Positions 37,906-51,399 are shown, numbered from the stretch's first letter. The stretch: 64,000 bases of DNA from Anseranas semipalmata (GCA_013399115.1 VXAA01005250.1:124001-188000), one strand, 5' to 3'. The notes: generated by a model from the letters alone, not told the origin. Translations and numbers: made by a program.

Positions 37906-40900
37906 ATTAGATGTAATGCTGTCTTATAATGTGGTGGGGCAAGTACAGGAAACAGGAGACAGAGAAAAAGAATGTAAGTTACATAGTTGTCACAAGACCA
38001 GACAGGTAGCCCAGGAGGCTAGCGTATTTAATACAAATTACCTTATCAGACAGCACATAGGCTGCTGTCTGATACATTTGATCACCTTTGGGTTACCAGC
38101 ACAGATTACCAGAGCTTTGTAAGGAAGAAGCAGCTTTTCTCAAAGCAAGGAAGAGGATCGTGCTACTGGAGGGACGGACAGCTACAGTCCACCTGTGCAA
38201 ACCAGGGCCTCAGCAGCAGTTTCATGATGAGGTTTCTATTTAGAAATCTACCCTCTCTCCCACCATTTCCCATATTGTCCTGTGTGTCCAGCCACTACTT
38301 GTAAATCCAGTAAGCATTTTCAAGAAGTTATCAAGATCAGAATTATATGTTGCTTTGTTTTGCTTTGAATCCTTAAAAAAAAAGGTTTAAAAACAAACAA
38401 ACAAGTAAAATCCATCATTTCTATGTTTTCCTAAATGGATAAAGCTCGCCAGGTTTTATCAAGAAATAGGTGAATATGCTCAATACATTGTGAGAAGGCA
38501 ACACATTGGTAGGTTAACCCAAAGAATGGCCTGAGAGGCATCAGCCCAATCATTATACCTCATTTATGTTGTACCTTTACTTTACTATTTGTAATCTACA
38601 AAATGCTTTTCTTTAAACGACAGCTGTCAAAAATAAACCAAAAAAAAATCATGTAACTGTTCACAATAGCAAATACTAAAAGCAATATTTTGTTCTGTGT
38701 GGGATTACTGCTGTGGGGTTAGACTCTACTAGAATATGTCACGCAACTGCAAAACCTTTGAATCACTAAGTGCAGAATCAAGATGATGGTTGAGAGTGCC
38801 ATTCACCAACCCAGATTACCTGCAGACAGACGCTGAAATAGAAATAAAAAGACCTTTCTCTCCAGAAACCGTGCATGCAGACAAAGAACACAAACAAAGG
38901 AAAACCCAGACTTGGGGAACATCCTAGCACACCCCTAGGCTCTCTGGGGCTTCTCCTAGACCCAAACCTGCCCTTTAAGAACACCGGTGGCTGCAATCAG
39001 GGAGACCTCAGTACATTTGGCCCCATTTGGTGCCCCTCTCACTTGATCCTTGCTACTGCTTTTGTAGTACAATGCCATTCAATGCTTTTGGGAAGAAAAA
39101 AAAATTCAGTCCACATTCTAGCAGACTACAGGGAAATTAAGGAACTAATTTTGAATCACCATGTTTACAAACAGTGGCCCAGTTTACAGAAATCTACAGG
39201 GAGCTGAACTTTTAACGACAGTTTTAAATACAGTCAAACAGGTTTCAGAAGGAAAAGCAATAGTTGTCCAGAGACTGTATGGTGTGGGTGGGAGCAAATG
39301 GCAGCTCTATAAAGAATGAAGCAGCTGCTGCCAGTTTGGCATAGTTATGCAGTATTTAGCATATATCACCCCTGAGGATGATTATCTTTCTGTCATGAGC
39401 ATAAAAGACAGATAACTCATGAGCCAGTTGAATCTCTTTCTCATAAGCAGTAGGGAGGTAATGCGCTGATAACTCTGTGGAGGTTAAATATATTTGTTCT
39501 GTGGGAATGAGCTTTTATTATTATGGTATTTGAAAGGGACAGATTTGGTCTGAAATCCTGCTTTTTCATTTCTGTGTCTGTTTGGGTTAAGCTTTTTTAT
39601 TATGTCTGCATTATGCTCGCCACAGTAGAATACAAGACTAATCTAGAGGAGGCAGTGGAAAGAAACATTGGATAAGCATATACATTTCTTTATTAGGCTT
39701 TACAGTGCAAGTACATGCACCTGTTTTCTTTGGGTAGCTATGCGGATGAAAACCTGCCCAAAGAGGGGAGCAGTAGTAGCATAGATGATTCTTGAAAGCT
39801 CTGTATTTTGTTCTTGTGGTAAAACAGCAACAAGAAAGAAATCTTGTGGTGGAAACCGTGAAGTGGTGCAGTTTCCCTAAATCCCTCAAAACTCCTTTTT
39901 TGCATATTTCACAGGAACACAGATTTCTGAAAGGGGTGACAGGCAGTTCACACTATCGTGAGACCCTGACCACCCCCACATTGAGCAACACTGACAGCAC
40001 AGCAGGACCATTAATAGGGGAAATACTTCAGGACCTGCTAATTCTGAATACAGTTCATATAAAATTCATTAGGAGACGTTTGATTATTTTACAGGATTCT
40101 CAGAAGAGCTGGCCCTAGATGACTTGTTTTCTGAAATGTGAGCAGCTCTGAATCAACCCCTCATTTATGAAGCTAAAGCAACTTAGCTTTGACAGAGGAT
40201 GGACAAGGCACAGAGCTAGCATGTATCAGGAATGCTGGAGCCTGCATTTCAGACTGTTTGCACAATCATGCTGTTAACTGTAAACCAAATTCCAAGAGCA
40301 GCATCTATATACAATAACACTGCAGCTAAGTTAGACAGCTACAAGCACCAGTAGGACACTTTTCTTTTTATGGGTGATTTATTTCGAGTTGGGCTCCTAG
40401 TCTTCAGGGACCATTCCCTTTTTCTTTAAGGGGAGCCTGGGGAGTTCAGCTTCCTAAATCGGACACCTGAGTTAGATGGTAAAAGTTAGAAAGGAACAAG
40501 TGGAATTTAGCTGTAACCTTTCTGTTCAGAAAGGTATGATCTTTGTGTAATCCTAAGAGTCTATTAATTATTCACTGTTCTTTGTTATCATCTTATTAAT
40601 CTAAAACTGCATTTTAAAAGAATTAGATAGCAATATACAGCTTCTTCACTCATTGCACCTTCACAGTTTTCATAAGCTAGGTTAATGTGACCTTCAATAT
40701 AAGCAAATGTTAAAAAAATCTGTAACTACTTTGCTGAGAAATTGCATGACAGCTGCTTTTGGGTAAGGGGCAAAGAGAGCTACAAAAAGAAAACTTCCCC
40801 TTCATTTGCTTCCTTATGTATTATATACAGTAACATACTAAAAATTTTTTTAAAATGCTGTTGAGCCAAAACAAAACAAAAATCCGCTTAAAATTCTGAC

Positions 40901-41555
40901 AGAGACGGGTTATTCTAACTGCTGAACAGCTTTTTTTTTTTTAACTGCAAAGCTCAGAAAGATTCATCCATACAAAGCACCACTGTCAATCAAAGAAGTT
41001 TTATAATCCACCTTTGAAAGCAATAATTTCCTAAATCTGTGAAAAGATCAATCTTTTTTTTTCCTCCCAGAGTTTATAAATTATCCCTATTACAGCATTT
41101 TTTTTTTTAATTCAAAGACATTTAATTATATTACCGGGAAAGCAGATCAAATGGCACCATAAAAGGCAGCTAAAACAAAAGCAACCTGAGCGATGCTCTG
41201 AACGCTTCTCAGCAGTGGGGAAGGAGGAAAGCACCTTCTCACTGGCTGCAGGCAGGCACAGCTTGAGAGGATATTCTCCAGAAAAGCAGGATAACCATTC
41301 CTACCTGGGATTCCAGGTAGCTTCCATAAACAAGTACATTTCAAGAGCTCACATTTCTACTCGATTTTTGAAAATGTGCATTAATAAGCACCTAAATAAC
41401 ATCTAAGGAAATTTCAAACAATAACAACAAAAAGAAAAACCAGACAAATAATATGTTTCATCAGTGCCTTTCCTGAATTATTCCCTCCTTTGCAGCTTTT
41501 TTAAATATATTTTGAAACAGACCACTCCAGCTTTTCACTGGTTTGTGATGCCCGG
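37906..41555. other. Non-coding DNA with simple tracts
   Basis: The LINE may run some way past 37905, but I cannot follow it. AAACAAACAAAC-type tracts occur near 38388-38403. Open frames of about 110 codons (38875-39207, 39792-40118) carry no known domain. Poly-T runs lie at about 40930-40942 and 41098-41109. Confidence 0.45.
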
Positions 41556-41559
41556 TCTA

Positions 41560-41670
41560 GCACAGTTGTGGCAGGTAATAGACCACTTCTGTATCTGCAA
41601 AATGGGTATAGCAATCTTTCCTTTTTCTGCCTCTAGCCATGTTGTTTGATTGTAAAGCACTCAAAGAAAA
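41560..41670 (+). mobile_element. MIR-like SINE, 3' part
   Basis: ACCACTTCTGTATCTGCAAA, ATGGGTATAGCAATC, CTTTCC and TGTAAAGCACTCAAAGA follow the MIR 3' region ('ccatctgtaaaatgggtataat...cttt...gtaaagcgctttgaga') on the plus strand. The 5' half is not recognisable. Non-coding and old. Confidence 0.6.
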
Positions 41671-44235
41671 GGTTCCTTACTATTTACAAACACAGTAGCT
41701 GGGCATTTGTCTCGCTGATCTTTATATTCTGTAGGGTTCTGTCTTCCATTTCACAGAGTTCAGACATGCAAAGCTTTGTGCTTTTTTACAGATAAATATT
41801 AATTTCATCTTACCCAAAGCCTTGACAAATTCTTTTTTCATAAAGCTGCCCATGTTAGAAAGAGCCGAACATACCCCTCATGCCCCTTACCAAACTCTGC
41901 ATTCAAAATCACTGAAAATAATCCACGGGAAGGTATTTTCAATTATTTTAGGCAGCGTTACCTCCTCTCGTCAGTCATGGGACCCACCAGTGTAACATCA
42001 GGAGCTCAGTAGGGCTGCTTTGTAACACTGATGTAGAATGGGTATATGATGCTTGCATGACTCATCAATGTGCCGGTCAAAGAAAAAGTGTGGATGAGAG
42101 GACTTAGGAGAGAAAATAGTTAGCACAGCAATAGGGTAAGGAGCAGCAATGAAAAGGAGATGTGTACAACAGCTTAAAGTTTCCACCTGTCTCAGGTGAC
42201 AAGAAAATTGAGTAACTTCTAATGCAAGAGAGACATCTCAAGATATCTATCATGTTAGTGGTGCCACTCTTGGGAATCACGAGTTTTTGCACTCAGTTGA
42301 CAACCTGATACAGAAAGACATTTCTTTTCAAGTAGATACTTAAGCATATGCTTAACTAGATAGTAGCTTCCTATGGAGAGAGAAAAAATATAAGTTTCTG
42401 CAGTGTTTTTTTGTTTGTTTAATTTTCTCCAGAAAATCTTTGCTTTGGCTGAAATATTTCAATTTTTTAAAATTTGGTCACTTCAAATATTAGAACAAAT
42501 TGACATGAGCTGCCACAGAGCCTCAAGTCTCTTTCCTTATCTATAGTTCAGACTCACATATTAGACCACTTTGCTCTAGCTGTGATAACAAACATTTCAC
42601 AAAAGTTCTTCAACCACAGGCACAGATAAGGCAGATGTGGTATAGCCATACAGCTTCATACCTGAGAAGAGAAACAGAGTTCCCAGGAGGCAAAGTGGTA
42701 ACTTACCACACAAGGTTCAACCCTGAATGTAATGTTGAATGTTAGCATGACAAAAAAATAGTTCTAAACACACTATGCAATGTTTATTTTGGTACTTTCA
42801 ACTTTTTTTTTTAAGTTATTAAGACTGTAAACAAAATCCAAGAAAATAAATTTTCCCATAGAACAAAAATTCTAATATTAACCTTTTGACCTCATAAAAT
42901 TTCATTCCTGTGACTCCTGAAGACTTGAAAGCATACTTTGGTCCTGCCTTAATTCAGAAAGCTGCCTTCTTTATTGTCTACAAATTGCTCGTGAGCCCAG
43001 TCTCTGAGATATGAAGAGCATTACCAAATCCTATTCATTTACTTGTAGCACTACAGCTTTCCCACACTTTACTGCACCAATATCACTGGCTGAATCAACA
43101 TAACTGATACTAAAGAAAGTTTTGTACTTAACCTCCAGATTATTATACTTAACCTTTAGATAGTCATTTTGCTCTTACTCAAACTATTTTGAACTTTGTT
43201 GTCACGTAAAACTGATCAAGAATTTAGGATACACTTCCACAATCTCTAGGGTTTCTATTGATATTTATAATTTATTCTATTAAGAAAATCATAAGTGAAC
43301 CATTCTTTCTGTGCTAATTCCTGCTGTCACCATTGCAAATGTAGAGATGGACAAATAAATTGAGCCCTGCTTGGAAGACGTGAAAGATTCTTTCTTATTT
43401 TATCTGGGAAAAAAAAAAATCACTAATAAAATAATGCTGATGAATCACAGAAAAATAGGATTATACCAAGGAAGGATCAACAATACTTATGCCATACCCA
43501 AAAGACATTTTCTAGTATTTTCACAAAATTCCAATGATGAAGATTTCACAAACTCTTACACATCAAATTACCATCCTGCACATATTTACAAACAGAGTGC
43601 TCCTGACATTCAGGGTTATTTTCCCATCAAATTAGATTTCCAGCAAACTACCTATTTCACTCCTACTTGTCTTATCTGCCTTCTACATCCAGCCCTAGGT
43701 GGGAGGGATGAGTTTTTCGTTGTGCTACTATGCACTGGAAAGCACTGTGAGAACATGAGGACTCTACCACGTTTGGTGGCTGCAGACTAAAGGAGCATAC
43801 TCAGCAATTGCCAGGCAAACAAAATGCTTGGCTTTGATGCAGGGTTAGATTGTTGAACTTGCTTTCAATCTCCAAAGCTGATATCAACAAGAAAGCTTCA
43901 GTCATAAAGATATAAAATGGTAGTTAAATGATGTAGGAGTTCAACTGCAAAAATGCAATAGAGAATGATCCCCGTCCAGTTCTAGACAAGCTGATGTTCT
44001 TCACCAGTAGCATTCCAGATATCCAGATCCTGAAAAGCAATAGCCGGGGAATTCACACCCACACACATACACATAGGGGGAGGACACCACAAAATAGCAG
44101 TGAAATAAAGTCTCCAGACTCTCTACACAGGGAGCATACTGAATCACTGGTCCTAAACAGTCCCTCACATGAATAAAAATGATTTTTAGATCAGAATAGT
44201 GTCTCTGATTTGGAAGTGAATCAAACAAAACTGAA
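41671..44235. other. Non-coding DNA, nothing firmly recognised
   Basis: The 139-codon plus frame at 43371-43790 has no known domain. Around 42660-42725 a run of GAGAAGAGAAACAGAGTTCC and GTAACTTACCACACAAGG is faintly like a reverse MIR core, too weak to call. A CACAC-rich microsatellite of about 15 bases lies near 44057-44073. Confidence 0.45.
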
Positions 44236-44239
44236 TTAA

Positions 44240-44480
44240 GGCAGCTTTTATTCAGAATAAGAAAGGCCTTGCATGACTTTAATCTGGTTTAATTAATCTG
44301 ATTTATATGAATTAGCCTGGATTAATTTCCCAGAAAAGACAAGCTCAAAACACAGGTTTCACTGAATCAGCAAATGTATTAGCACAATAAATGTAGTTGA
44401 TCTTAAATATACAGATCATAATGGTAATCCTGCTAAAATTCATTATTACCGTTCATGTACCTAAAGTTAAGCACAAGTTT
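44240..44480. promoter_or_regulatory. Candidate conserved non-coding element
   Basis: Dense homeodomain-type cores occur in non-repetitive AT-rich sequence: TTTAATTAATC (44288-44298), GAATTAGCC and GGATTAATTTCC (44308-44330), then GTAATCCTGC and TTCATTATTACC (about 44423-44452). The pattern resembles developmental enhancers, but only cross-species alignment can show conservation. Confidence 0.25.
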
Positions 44481-46110
44481 AAGTGCCTACATAAAGCAAA
44501 AGTGGAAGCAAAAAAAAAAAAAAAAGCAAAATGGGTGTTCTAAAGGAGCATAAAATAGAACTGCCATCAGACAAATGAAATATCAACATTGCTTTGTAAA
44601 GCAAGTGTTTTTTTAGAGTGAGATGGAGCAGTTCCATTAACACATGAATAGGTCTTCATAACATTACAGTGGTTAAATGGAAACAGTCACACCAGTAAGT
44701 TAATGTATGCACTCTCCTATTTTAAACTTGAGCCACATAGTTTCAGTTTGCATTGTTAATTGGTTCATGTGCAGATGTCTCCTCTCACACTCAAGCTGGC
44801 TGGTCAGAGTAGTACTTGCTCCAGCTGGAGGTTACCTTCTCCCAGCTACTGTGGGAGTTCCTTACATCTTCTGATAGAACTTGGTCTGTGTCTCCTTTAA
44901 AGATACTTAGCCTACTTTAGGCAAATTCAGCCTTACAGTTAGTTACCTTAAACATTTAAATCATCCAGTTCAGTGCAGGTATTTTTGCCCACAGCAGATT
45001 AGGGGACTTTTCCACAAATCTTCCTGCAGGGAAGCAGAGATGAGAACCTCAGAGCAGAAACTCTTCTACCAGCCCAATGGAACCCAGAATAGCACACAGT
45101 CAGACAGGGCAAAACAAATGTATGAAATGAAGAATAGGTTGAGGTTTTTGAGGAAGTGGATAAAAGGCAAAAAGTGGCGAGATAAGAATGATGCTGGCAT
45201 TATTTTTGCTGTGTTCCGTCCTGGCTGTGCTCAGATGAAGGGAGGTAATATCTCAGACTTCCCTGAGTTATCACTGCCCTGTGTTAGAGAAGTGAAAATT
45301 TTGTCAGACCTACCAGTCCATTGTATAATAGCCTTTTCCAGTCCAGGTCATTCTGACTGAATCAAATTACACCAGAAGGACTTGGCAGTGACTGGAGGTT
45401 AATCACTAGAGGCTAGAGGGAATAATGTCTTCACATGGCACAGCTAAAGCTGAAACAGGACACAAGAACACAGCCTAGCCAAGCAAGGGGAAGCTAGAAA
45501 TGGACATAAAGTCACAGAGTTGCAGAAGTGTTTCTGGTTTGTTTTTTTTTTTTTTTTGCCTCCAAGAAGCATCCACAGAAACTACCTTATTATGAAGAGA
45601 CCAAAGTGTTCAGCATAAACCTATCAACAAAAGCACTGTACAGAACACAGAACTGCATATACTTTGGTAAACCTAGCCAGACCTTAGCCTTCCAAATGCT
45701 TGTCTTCTGCCTTTTCTTCTCCCACATTGACTTTCTGCCAGCTGTGACTCTTTACCATTTCTCTGGTGGCCAAAAACACCCATTTTTTGTCCACAGAACA
45801 TGTTACCCAGCCTGACTGCCAGTTAGCACTACTCCTATGCAATCACTCTAAAGCCAGAAATACTTCCTTATGGAGTTCTGCTCCTGATCTTCCTCTGATA
45901 TTATACCCAACTTCACTCTTTAGTTTTATATTTTGCATCCTCGTCTCTCTTCTCAGAAGTAGTCATGTGTCTTAATTTGCAGTAAAGTAAGGCATCTGTA
46001 GCATGACAGCTTTAAAAGCTTCTTTAACAGTTATTAATGCAGTAGTTTTCAGCACACACAGAAACAGCACCGTGTCTTTGGGCATGATCCAGCTGCCTAA
46101 ATATAGGTAT
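44481..46110. other. Non-coding DNA with poly-A and poly-T runs
   Basis: A16 lies at 44510-44525 and T16 at 45542-45557. The 106-codon plus frame at 45040-45360 is unremarkable and its product resembles no known family. Confidence 0.45.
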
Positions 46111-46114
46111 CCAG

Positions 46115-46530
46115 AAAACCAGTTTGCCAGTGTCTTTTTTAGTACCAGAGAAGCCTGAGCATGGTGCTCCAGATGGTCTCGCGGGTACCAAATAGAGGCG
46201 CTGCTGGCTCACATTTTGCTTCTGGTCCACCAGGACCCACAGGTCATTTCCAATGGAGCTGCTCTTCAGCCAGCTGACGGGCTCCCGGCCTGGGCTGCTG
46301 CAGGGAGTTACTTCCCTAAGGAGTTATGTTGCAGGACTCGGCATTTGCCGTTGTTGAATGTCACGAGGTTCCCCATGAACCCATTTCTCAACCCATTTCT
46401 GCAGCCTGTTGAGGTCCTGTTGCATGCCAGCCCTGCCCACCAGCACATTGGCAGCTCCCCCAGTTTGATGCCACGTGCCCAGAGGGGTGCCCTTGGTGCC
46501 ACTGCAGGTTTTTGCACTAACCTGTGCTAG
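46115..46530 (-). mobile_element. CR1 LINE, internal ORF2 fragment
   Basis: On the minus strand the translation contains QQDLNRLQKWVEKW, then (after a frameshift) LVTFNNGKCRVLQH, then on the DNA GTGGGTCCTGGTGGACCAGA and AATGTGAGCCAGCAGCGCC. These correspond to the CR1 ORF2 stretch after the catalytic aspartates ('RDLDRLEKWA...FNKGKCKVLHLG...LGVLVDEKLNMSQQC'). Next comes TCTATTTGGTACCCGCGAGA and CCATCTGGAGCACC, which matches the later 'LYSALVRPHLEY' part, so roughly 90-100 bases seem to be deleted between the two blocks. Frameshifts and the deletion make it inactive. It has neither the 5' part nor the 3' octamer tail. The 136-codon minus frame at 46324-46734 is partly this element and not a gene. 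Confidence 0.85.
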
Positions 46531-46534
46531 ATGC

Positions 46535-48290
46535 AGACATCTCTCTGTCCTCCTTATTAATGCATGCCCCAAAACAGAACAATAAGTAACTCTGGAAGAA
46601 GAGGAGCAGTAGAAAAAGCAGCAGTTTAAGCAAAAGGAAGCACTCTCTAGCTTGCAATAATTGATCTTGTCCTTTCCTCCAGTACAGAGTTTATTTTCTG
46701 TATCGGTCCCCTTTAACCACAGAACAAATATCAAGTGGTGAGAAAGCGAGTTGAAGATGCTAAAGAGTCTGTGGAGGGAGGAAAGCCAAACTTACTAAGA
46801 GCTGAGGACAGCACTTCTAGCATGATTAATACATGCACGGTCCTGAAGGTAAGTGCTAATGGCATGCAATGAAATTGAGCTGTCTAGGGAAATCAAGCAG
46901 GACCCACTTTGCACCATCACAGCCTTCCTCCAGAGTTTCATTTTCCTGTTTACCACTAACAAAATCTTTTCCCTGGGTCTCAGCACTTTCCCTTGGTTTT
47001 CTCACATAGTTGCTCCTGCAGCTCAGGTGAGGCAGATCATTTTGAAATTCAACCTCCTCAGTGCCTGTAGGTCTACAGAAACTCCACAGCTTTGGCGAAC
47101 AGTACATGACCAGCGCACATTGACAGAGGATGAGTGAGAAGTATCTTTCATTGGATTGCTAAGCCATGCCAATACCAGCTATGCTTATTTCCTGTCTGAT
47201 CAGCTCTTGGAAAGAAGAGGCACTTCAGAAAAAAAAAGGATCCTTGTGCAGGTAGCATACCCTTACTAACAAAACTTTAGTATACCAACAAAATGACATT
47301 TTTGAACTGGGCTGATTAAAACTTCCTAGCAGCCTGTTAACTTAGAGATCATTTATTTGCATGTAAAAGCTTTAAGATTTTCACATTTATTTATGAGGGG
47401 AAGGCTGTCATTACAAAGACACAATGATAAAAATAAAATAAAAATAAATTATATTGTCTCAAAATTTTTTGGTAATAAGTGGCAAAACCACCTAGCAGAA
47501 CACTCACTTAAACCGCTTAAAGCATCATCATTGTACACAGTTCCAAATTATTTTCTCCATGAACTAGTTTATCCTTAATAGAATTTGACACTCCTAAATG
47601 CTCTGCTGAAACACCATCAAGGTACAAAACTAATAAAGATAATTACCCTAGCAAAGTGGAAAGTACTTCTGAATGGACTCATTGAACCATCAGAGTATAT
47701 CTCTTGCAGAACACTTTTTGAAAACAGATAAAATTGCTACAAAAGACAGGCTATCAGAAAAAATGTGGTACGATCTCTTGTAATTAATATCTTCCAAATC
47801 ATAGTTTAGTCCAGGAGGTGAATATGCATTATTGAGTATCATACAAGTATTTACAGAAGTTTAAATACAGGCAGCCCATGTATCTCTCCAGACAGAATAA
47901 AATAAATAAATAAATAAAAAGCTTATCCACTTTCTTTCTAAACAACTCTAAATGAGAAAAAAGTGTGTATCAGTTTCTTTCACATTGTCCCAGCATACCA
48001 GAGAAAACTGCCATGGGCTGATTTGCAAGCTATTAACAACGACCTCTAGTAGTCGCGTAACGCAAAGAGATGCCATCACCTGTCCACCAACTCCTGTGGC
48101 CCCTGTCAAGGTTGAACCCATTTCCTCCTCCTTCCTGCCTGGCAGGGTGTGTTTTTCTCACTTCTAATGGCAACCACTAAATGTGAAGGATGTCCTCTCC
48201 TTCCTTGATTTGTCACTCATTCTCCGCTTGAACTGAAGTTGCCACATGGGAAGAGCAAGTGCAGCCTAATGTATGGCACATTTAATATAC
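46535..48290. other. Non-coding DNA, nothing recognised
   Basis: No gene. Overlapping frames of 94 (plus) and 83 (minus) codons near 46853-47137 have no known domains. An AAAT-type microsatellite lies at 47896-47920. Confidence 0.45.
47896..47920. repeat. AAAT microsatellite
   Basis: AATAAAATAAATAAATAAAT followed by AAAAA; a short tetranucleotide repeat. Confidence 0.9.
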
Positions 48291-48292
48291 GT

Positions 48293-48388
48293 GGTGGCCA
48301 GATCTTCAGCTGGCACAAGCTGCCTTAACCTCACAAAGTTAATGGAACTAAAACATTTTTTAATGCCAGCTGACAACTGACCCATCTT
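48293..48388. repeat. Ancient amniote palindromic repeat
   Basis: The left end GGCCAGATCTTCAGCTGGCA and the right end TGCCAGCTGACAACTGACCC are inverted relative to each other. The middle AAGTTAATGGAACTAAA matches the 'gaagtcaatggagct' heart of a repeat very common in reptile and bird DNA. The mirror-like build could fold into a hairpin and recalls a short non-autonomous DNA element, but I do not recall a formal name. Confidence 0.5.
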
Positions 48389-51300
48389 CTCTGTAATTAT
48401 TCAAAGAAGCCAGGTTTGTAAAGAGAGGTGAACTATTTTAATGGACCAACTGACAGAGGTGGATAAATTGGACACTTTTTTTAAGCTTCTTCAGGTTTTC
48501 TTCTGCTTTTAGACTGTTGCCCCCCCTTGCTACGGTTTCCATTAGTCTTGGCTGTTTCGTCTGTCCTCAGTGAATTCCAGCCCACCCAGCTGTAAATCTA
48601 ACTTGCACCTCAATTAGGGATCGCTTCTAGGTAAACAGACCAGATCATTTTCTAAACCTGGAAGCACATCTGTTTTTTTCCAGCTATAGCTACAAATCTA
48701 AAAAAAAAAAGTTTATTCTTATGAAGGTTCTCTCTCTTCCATCCTTCTTTTAGCTATCATGACTATTGCATGACCATCAGAACAGAAGATTTCCCTTTAT
48801 GCTTTTATAGCATTTGTAACTGACTTACGTTGCATGCAACAGATCCAACTTCAGCAAGGAAAGAAGGAAAATGACCCTACAATTAAAAATGTGGAATACA
48901 AGAGACATCATGAAAGTAAAATTCACTTAAAAAACAAACAAACAAAAAATAAATAAAACACCCCCAAGAAATGTTAACATTTAGCTACCTGTGATTTTGG
49001 ACCGCATTGACCAATGTTGATGTCAGAATTGACGTAGTGAGTCCTCGTAGAGGGAAAGTTTTTCTTTGCTCTGCATACGTAGATGAAGGAAAACTCTCCC
49101 CACCACCCACCCAATTCAGTTAAGAGTTTCTTGGTTCATTCCATGATTCTCCAGCTTCCTTTTTGGCCAGCCTAGGAGTGAGGTGAAAATGGAAAGACAT
49201 ACATTCCCTCAAGAGATGTAAAAAGGTAATTGCCTCCAAACTGTATATATCACTATTGTGTACAATAAGGAATCAAATTACTACCCCATATTTCTTCATT
49301 TAAACGGTCCATTCACTCATCTTAATATTGATTTTTTTCTTTTGCAGTAGGAAAAAATCTGAAGAAGAGAAGATAATGTAATATGCCCCTGTTATACATA
49401 CATATACACTCCACATCAATGCTTGCAGCCCTGCATTATCCAGAGCTATTAAGTAGAAGCCTGAAACTGTAGTCAGTCTTGCATAAAGAGTTAGAAATGC
49501 TGTACTCTCTTTAAAATCAATTTACCACTGTGCTCACCATGGTCTCTGGAGAGAGACATTAGGCCAGACTCAGAAAGGTTATTGAATCATTGTTTCTCCA
49601 ACAATGGTTTTCAATTATAAACAAAGTGAACACTCCATTCTGCAAATCCTTATTTGCGGCATGTACACACATGCACTAGTACATAGAGGGTGAATGGAAA
49701 GGATTACAAAATAATTTATGAGGTCCCGTCAACTTCACAGGGGTCAGGGACTTGACTTTCAAGTTTCCAGGCTATGACCTTCAGAGATGTAACGTCCTTT
49801 CTTCACAGAAGAAAAAGAGACAAAACTGGATCAATGTGATTAAAATAAAGCAACAAATGAATCAAAGTAGATTGTAGTCTCAAGGGTGTTTGGGACAGAA
49901 CACTTCATGCTGTACAGTGGATTTGCTTAGAAGGGTCGCTTAGCTGGCTTTTCCGAAAATGAAGAGTAACCACGTGGTTTGTGTAGCTGGGGATAAAAAG
50001 GCCTGTTCAATAGCCAAAGCACAGCCTCGCATCCATTATTATTGTATCATATTCTCTGAGTGCCTAGGAGGTGCACGGCCCTTTACAGAGAAGTGGCAAC
50101 AATGCTGAACGATGCACGGGGTCTAAATTAAATTCTCCGCCACAACAGATGAGAGCAAGAAAGTGTGGGTTTGGTATCTAGGATAACAACAACAACAACA
50201 AAACATCTTTTCTGCAAATGCTATTATCTGGGCAGGTTTGTGTGTCTGAGAATGAACTAAAGGAAAATAAGTACGCTCCTTATCTGCTTGCCAGAGATAC
50301 CTGTACAAGAAATAGTCAAGGAACAGTTTGTTGAAAAAGGATTTGTGAGACAAGGGGAGATGCATGACAGATAAGATGTAGGAGCAAGGACAAAGCCTCA
50401 TAAGCCTCTGCTGCAACCAGGGAGGCAGGTCTGGTGGACTCTCACAGTCTTTAACTCAGACAATGGGATGTATCTTCTAAAAGATGACATCTCTTGAGTG
50501 CTTGCCACATACTGAAACAAGCTTAAGAGGGAAGTGCATTAACACTGAAGGTGATCATAGAGAGATGAAGTTTTGTTACTTTAAAAGACAAAGCTGAGTT
50601 CGGTTGTAGAGGTTGCCCAGACCTGAAGATAACAGGGTAAAGCAGTGAGGAACAGGATCGGAAAACCAAATGGTGTAAGAAAAACAGAAGTCCTTGCAGA
50701 AAAAAGCTCTTGGACTAGTAAGCACAAACCAACAGGGAAAACTGGGGAGAAATTAGGAAGGGAAGCAGATATTGGGTGCTCCCCTGCCCTTTCATGTGTA
50801 GCTGGCTGCAGCAAAGGACTAGAAATTCCTTCTGAAGCACAAGGGCCTCTTCTGAAGAGACTTCCTAAAAGCCTCCCTCAAAGCAAATTCCCCTTAAACA
50901 AAATACCCACACAACTGGTGCTTTCAGTCTCACATACGACAAACATAAACATGAAAAAAGGAGAAGGAGAAAGAACAAGGACCCAGGAAAATGGTCGCTC
51001 TTTGTGGTATTTGACCTAACCAGGGAAGAGCAAAAACATATGGGACTTCATGAGCTGTGTGGCCAGGAATACGTTATAAGAAGGGGGATACTTTCATTAG
51101 AAGAAATCAAATCAACATCTTTCCTCAGAGGCTGGTTAAATGGTAGAAGAAAATTCCCATAAAATGGTTTAATAAACAAACTCATAGTGAAATAATATTG
51201 TTCTATCGCTCCATGGAGCATAATAATGTCGAGCCCATTCCAGTGACAACTAACTGGAAGTTTCACTTCAATGTCTCACCGGTCTTATAGAATAACAAAA

Positions 51301-51395
51301 TCAGTCAAAAAAATTCCCTTGGCAATTAAAAGGGGGGCGGGGAGGTGGGCAGAGAATCTTGCGACTGCAAGATGTTAAATAAATGGATGCAACTT
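48389..51395. other. Non-coding DNA with scattered simple repeats
   Basis: An AAAC/AAAT-rich tract lies at about 48929-48959, a 12-base perfect palindrome GTTGCATGCAAC at 48829-48840, and an (AAC)n tract at 50184-50203. The 124-codon plus frame at 50645-51019 has no known domain and a composition (Lys, Gly, Thr) set by local base use. Confidence 0.45.
50184..50203. repeat. (AAC)n microsatellite
   Basis: About six AAC units, ending in AAAAC. Confidence 0.9.
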
Positions 51396-51399
51396 CCAC

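Noticed and set aside
37793..38122. 109-codon plus-strand frame
   Set aside because: Its first part is decayed L3-like LINE sequence, so it is not an independent gene.
42660..42725. Possible reverse MIR core
   Set aside because: Only two short islands match and their spacing is wrong.
46324..46734. 136-codon minus-strand frame
   Set aside because: Its C-terminal half is CR1 ORF2 sequence and the rest has no recognised domain.
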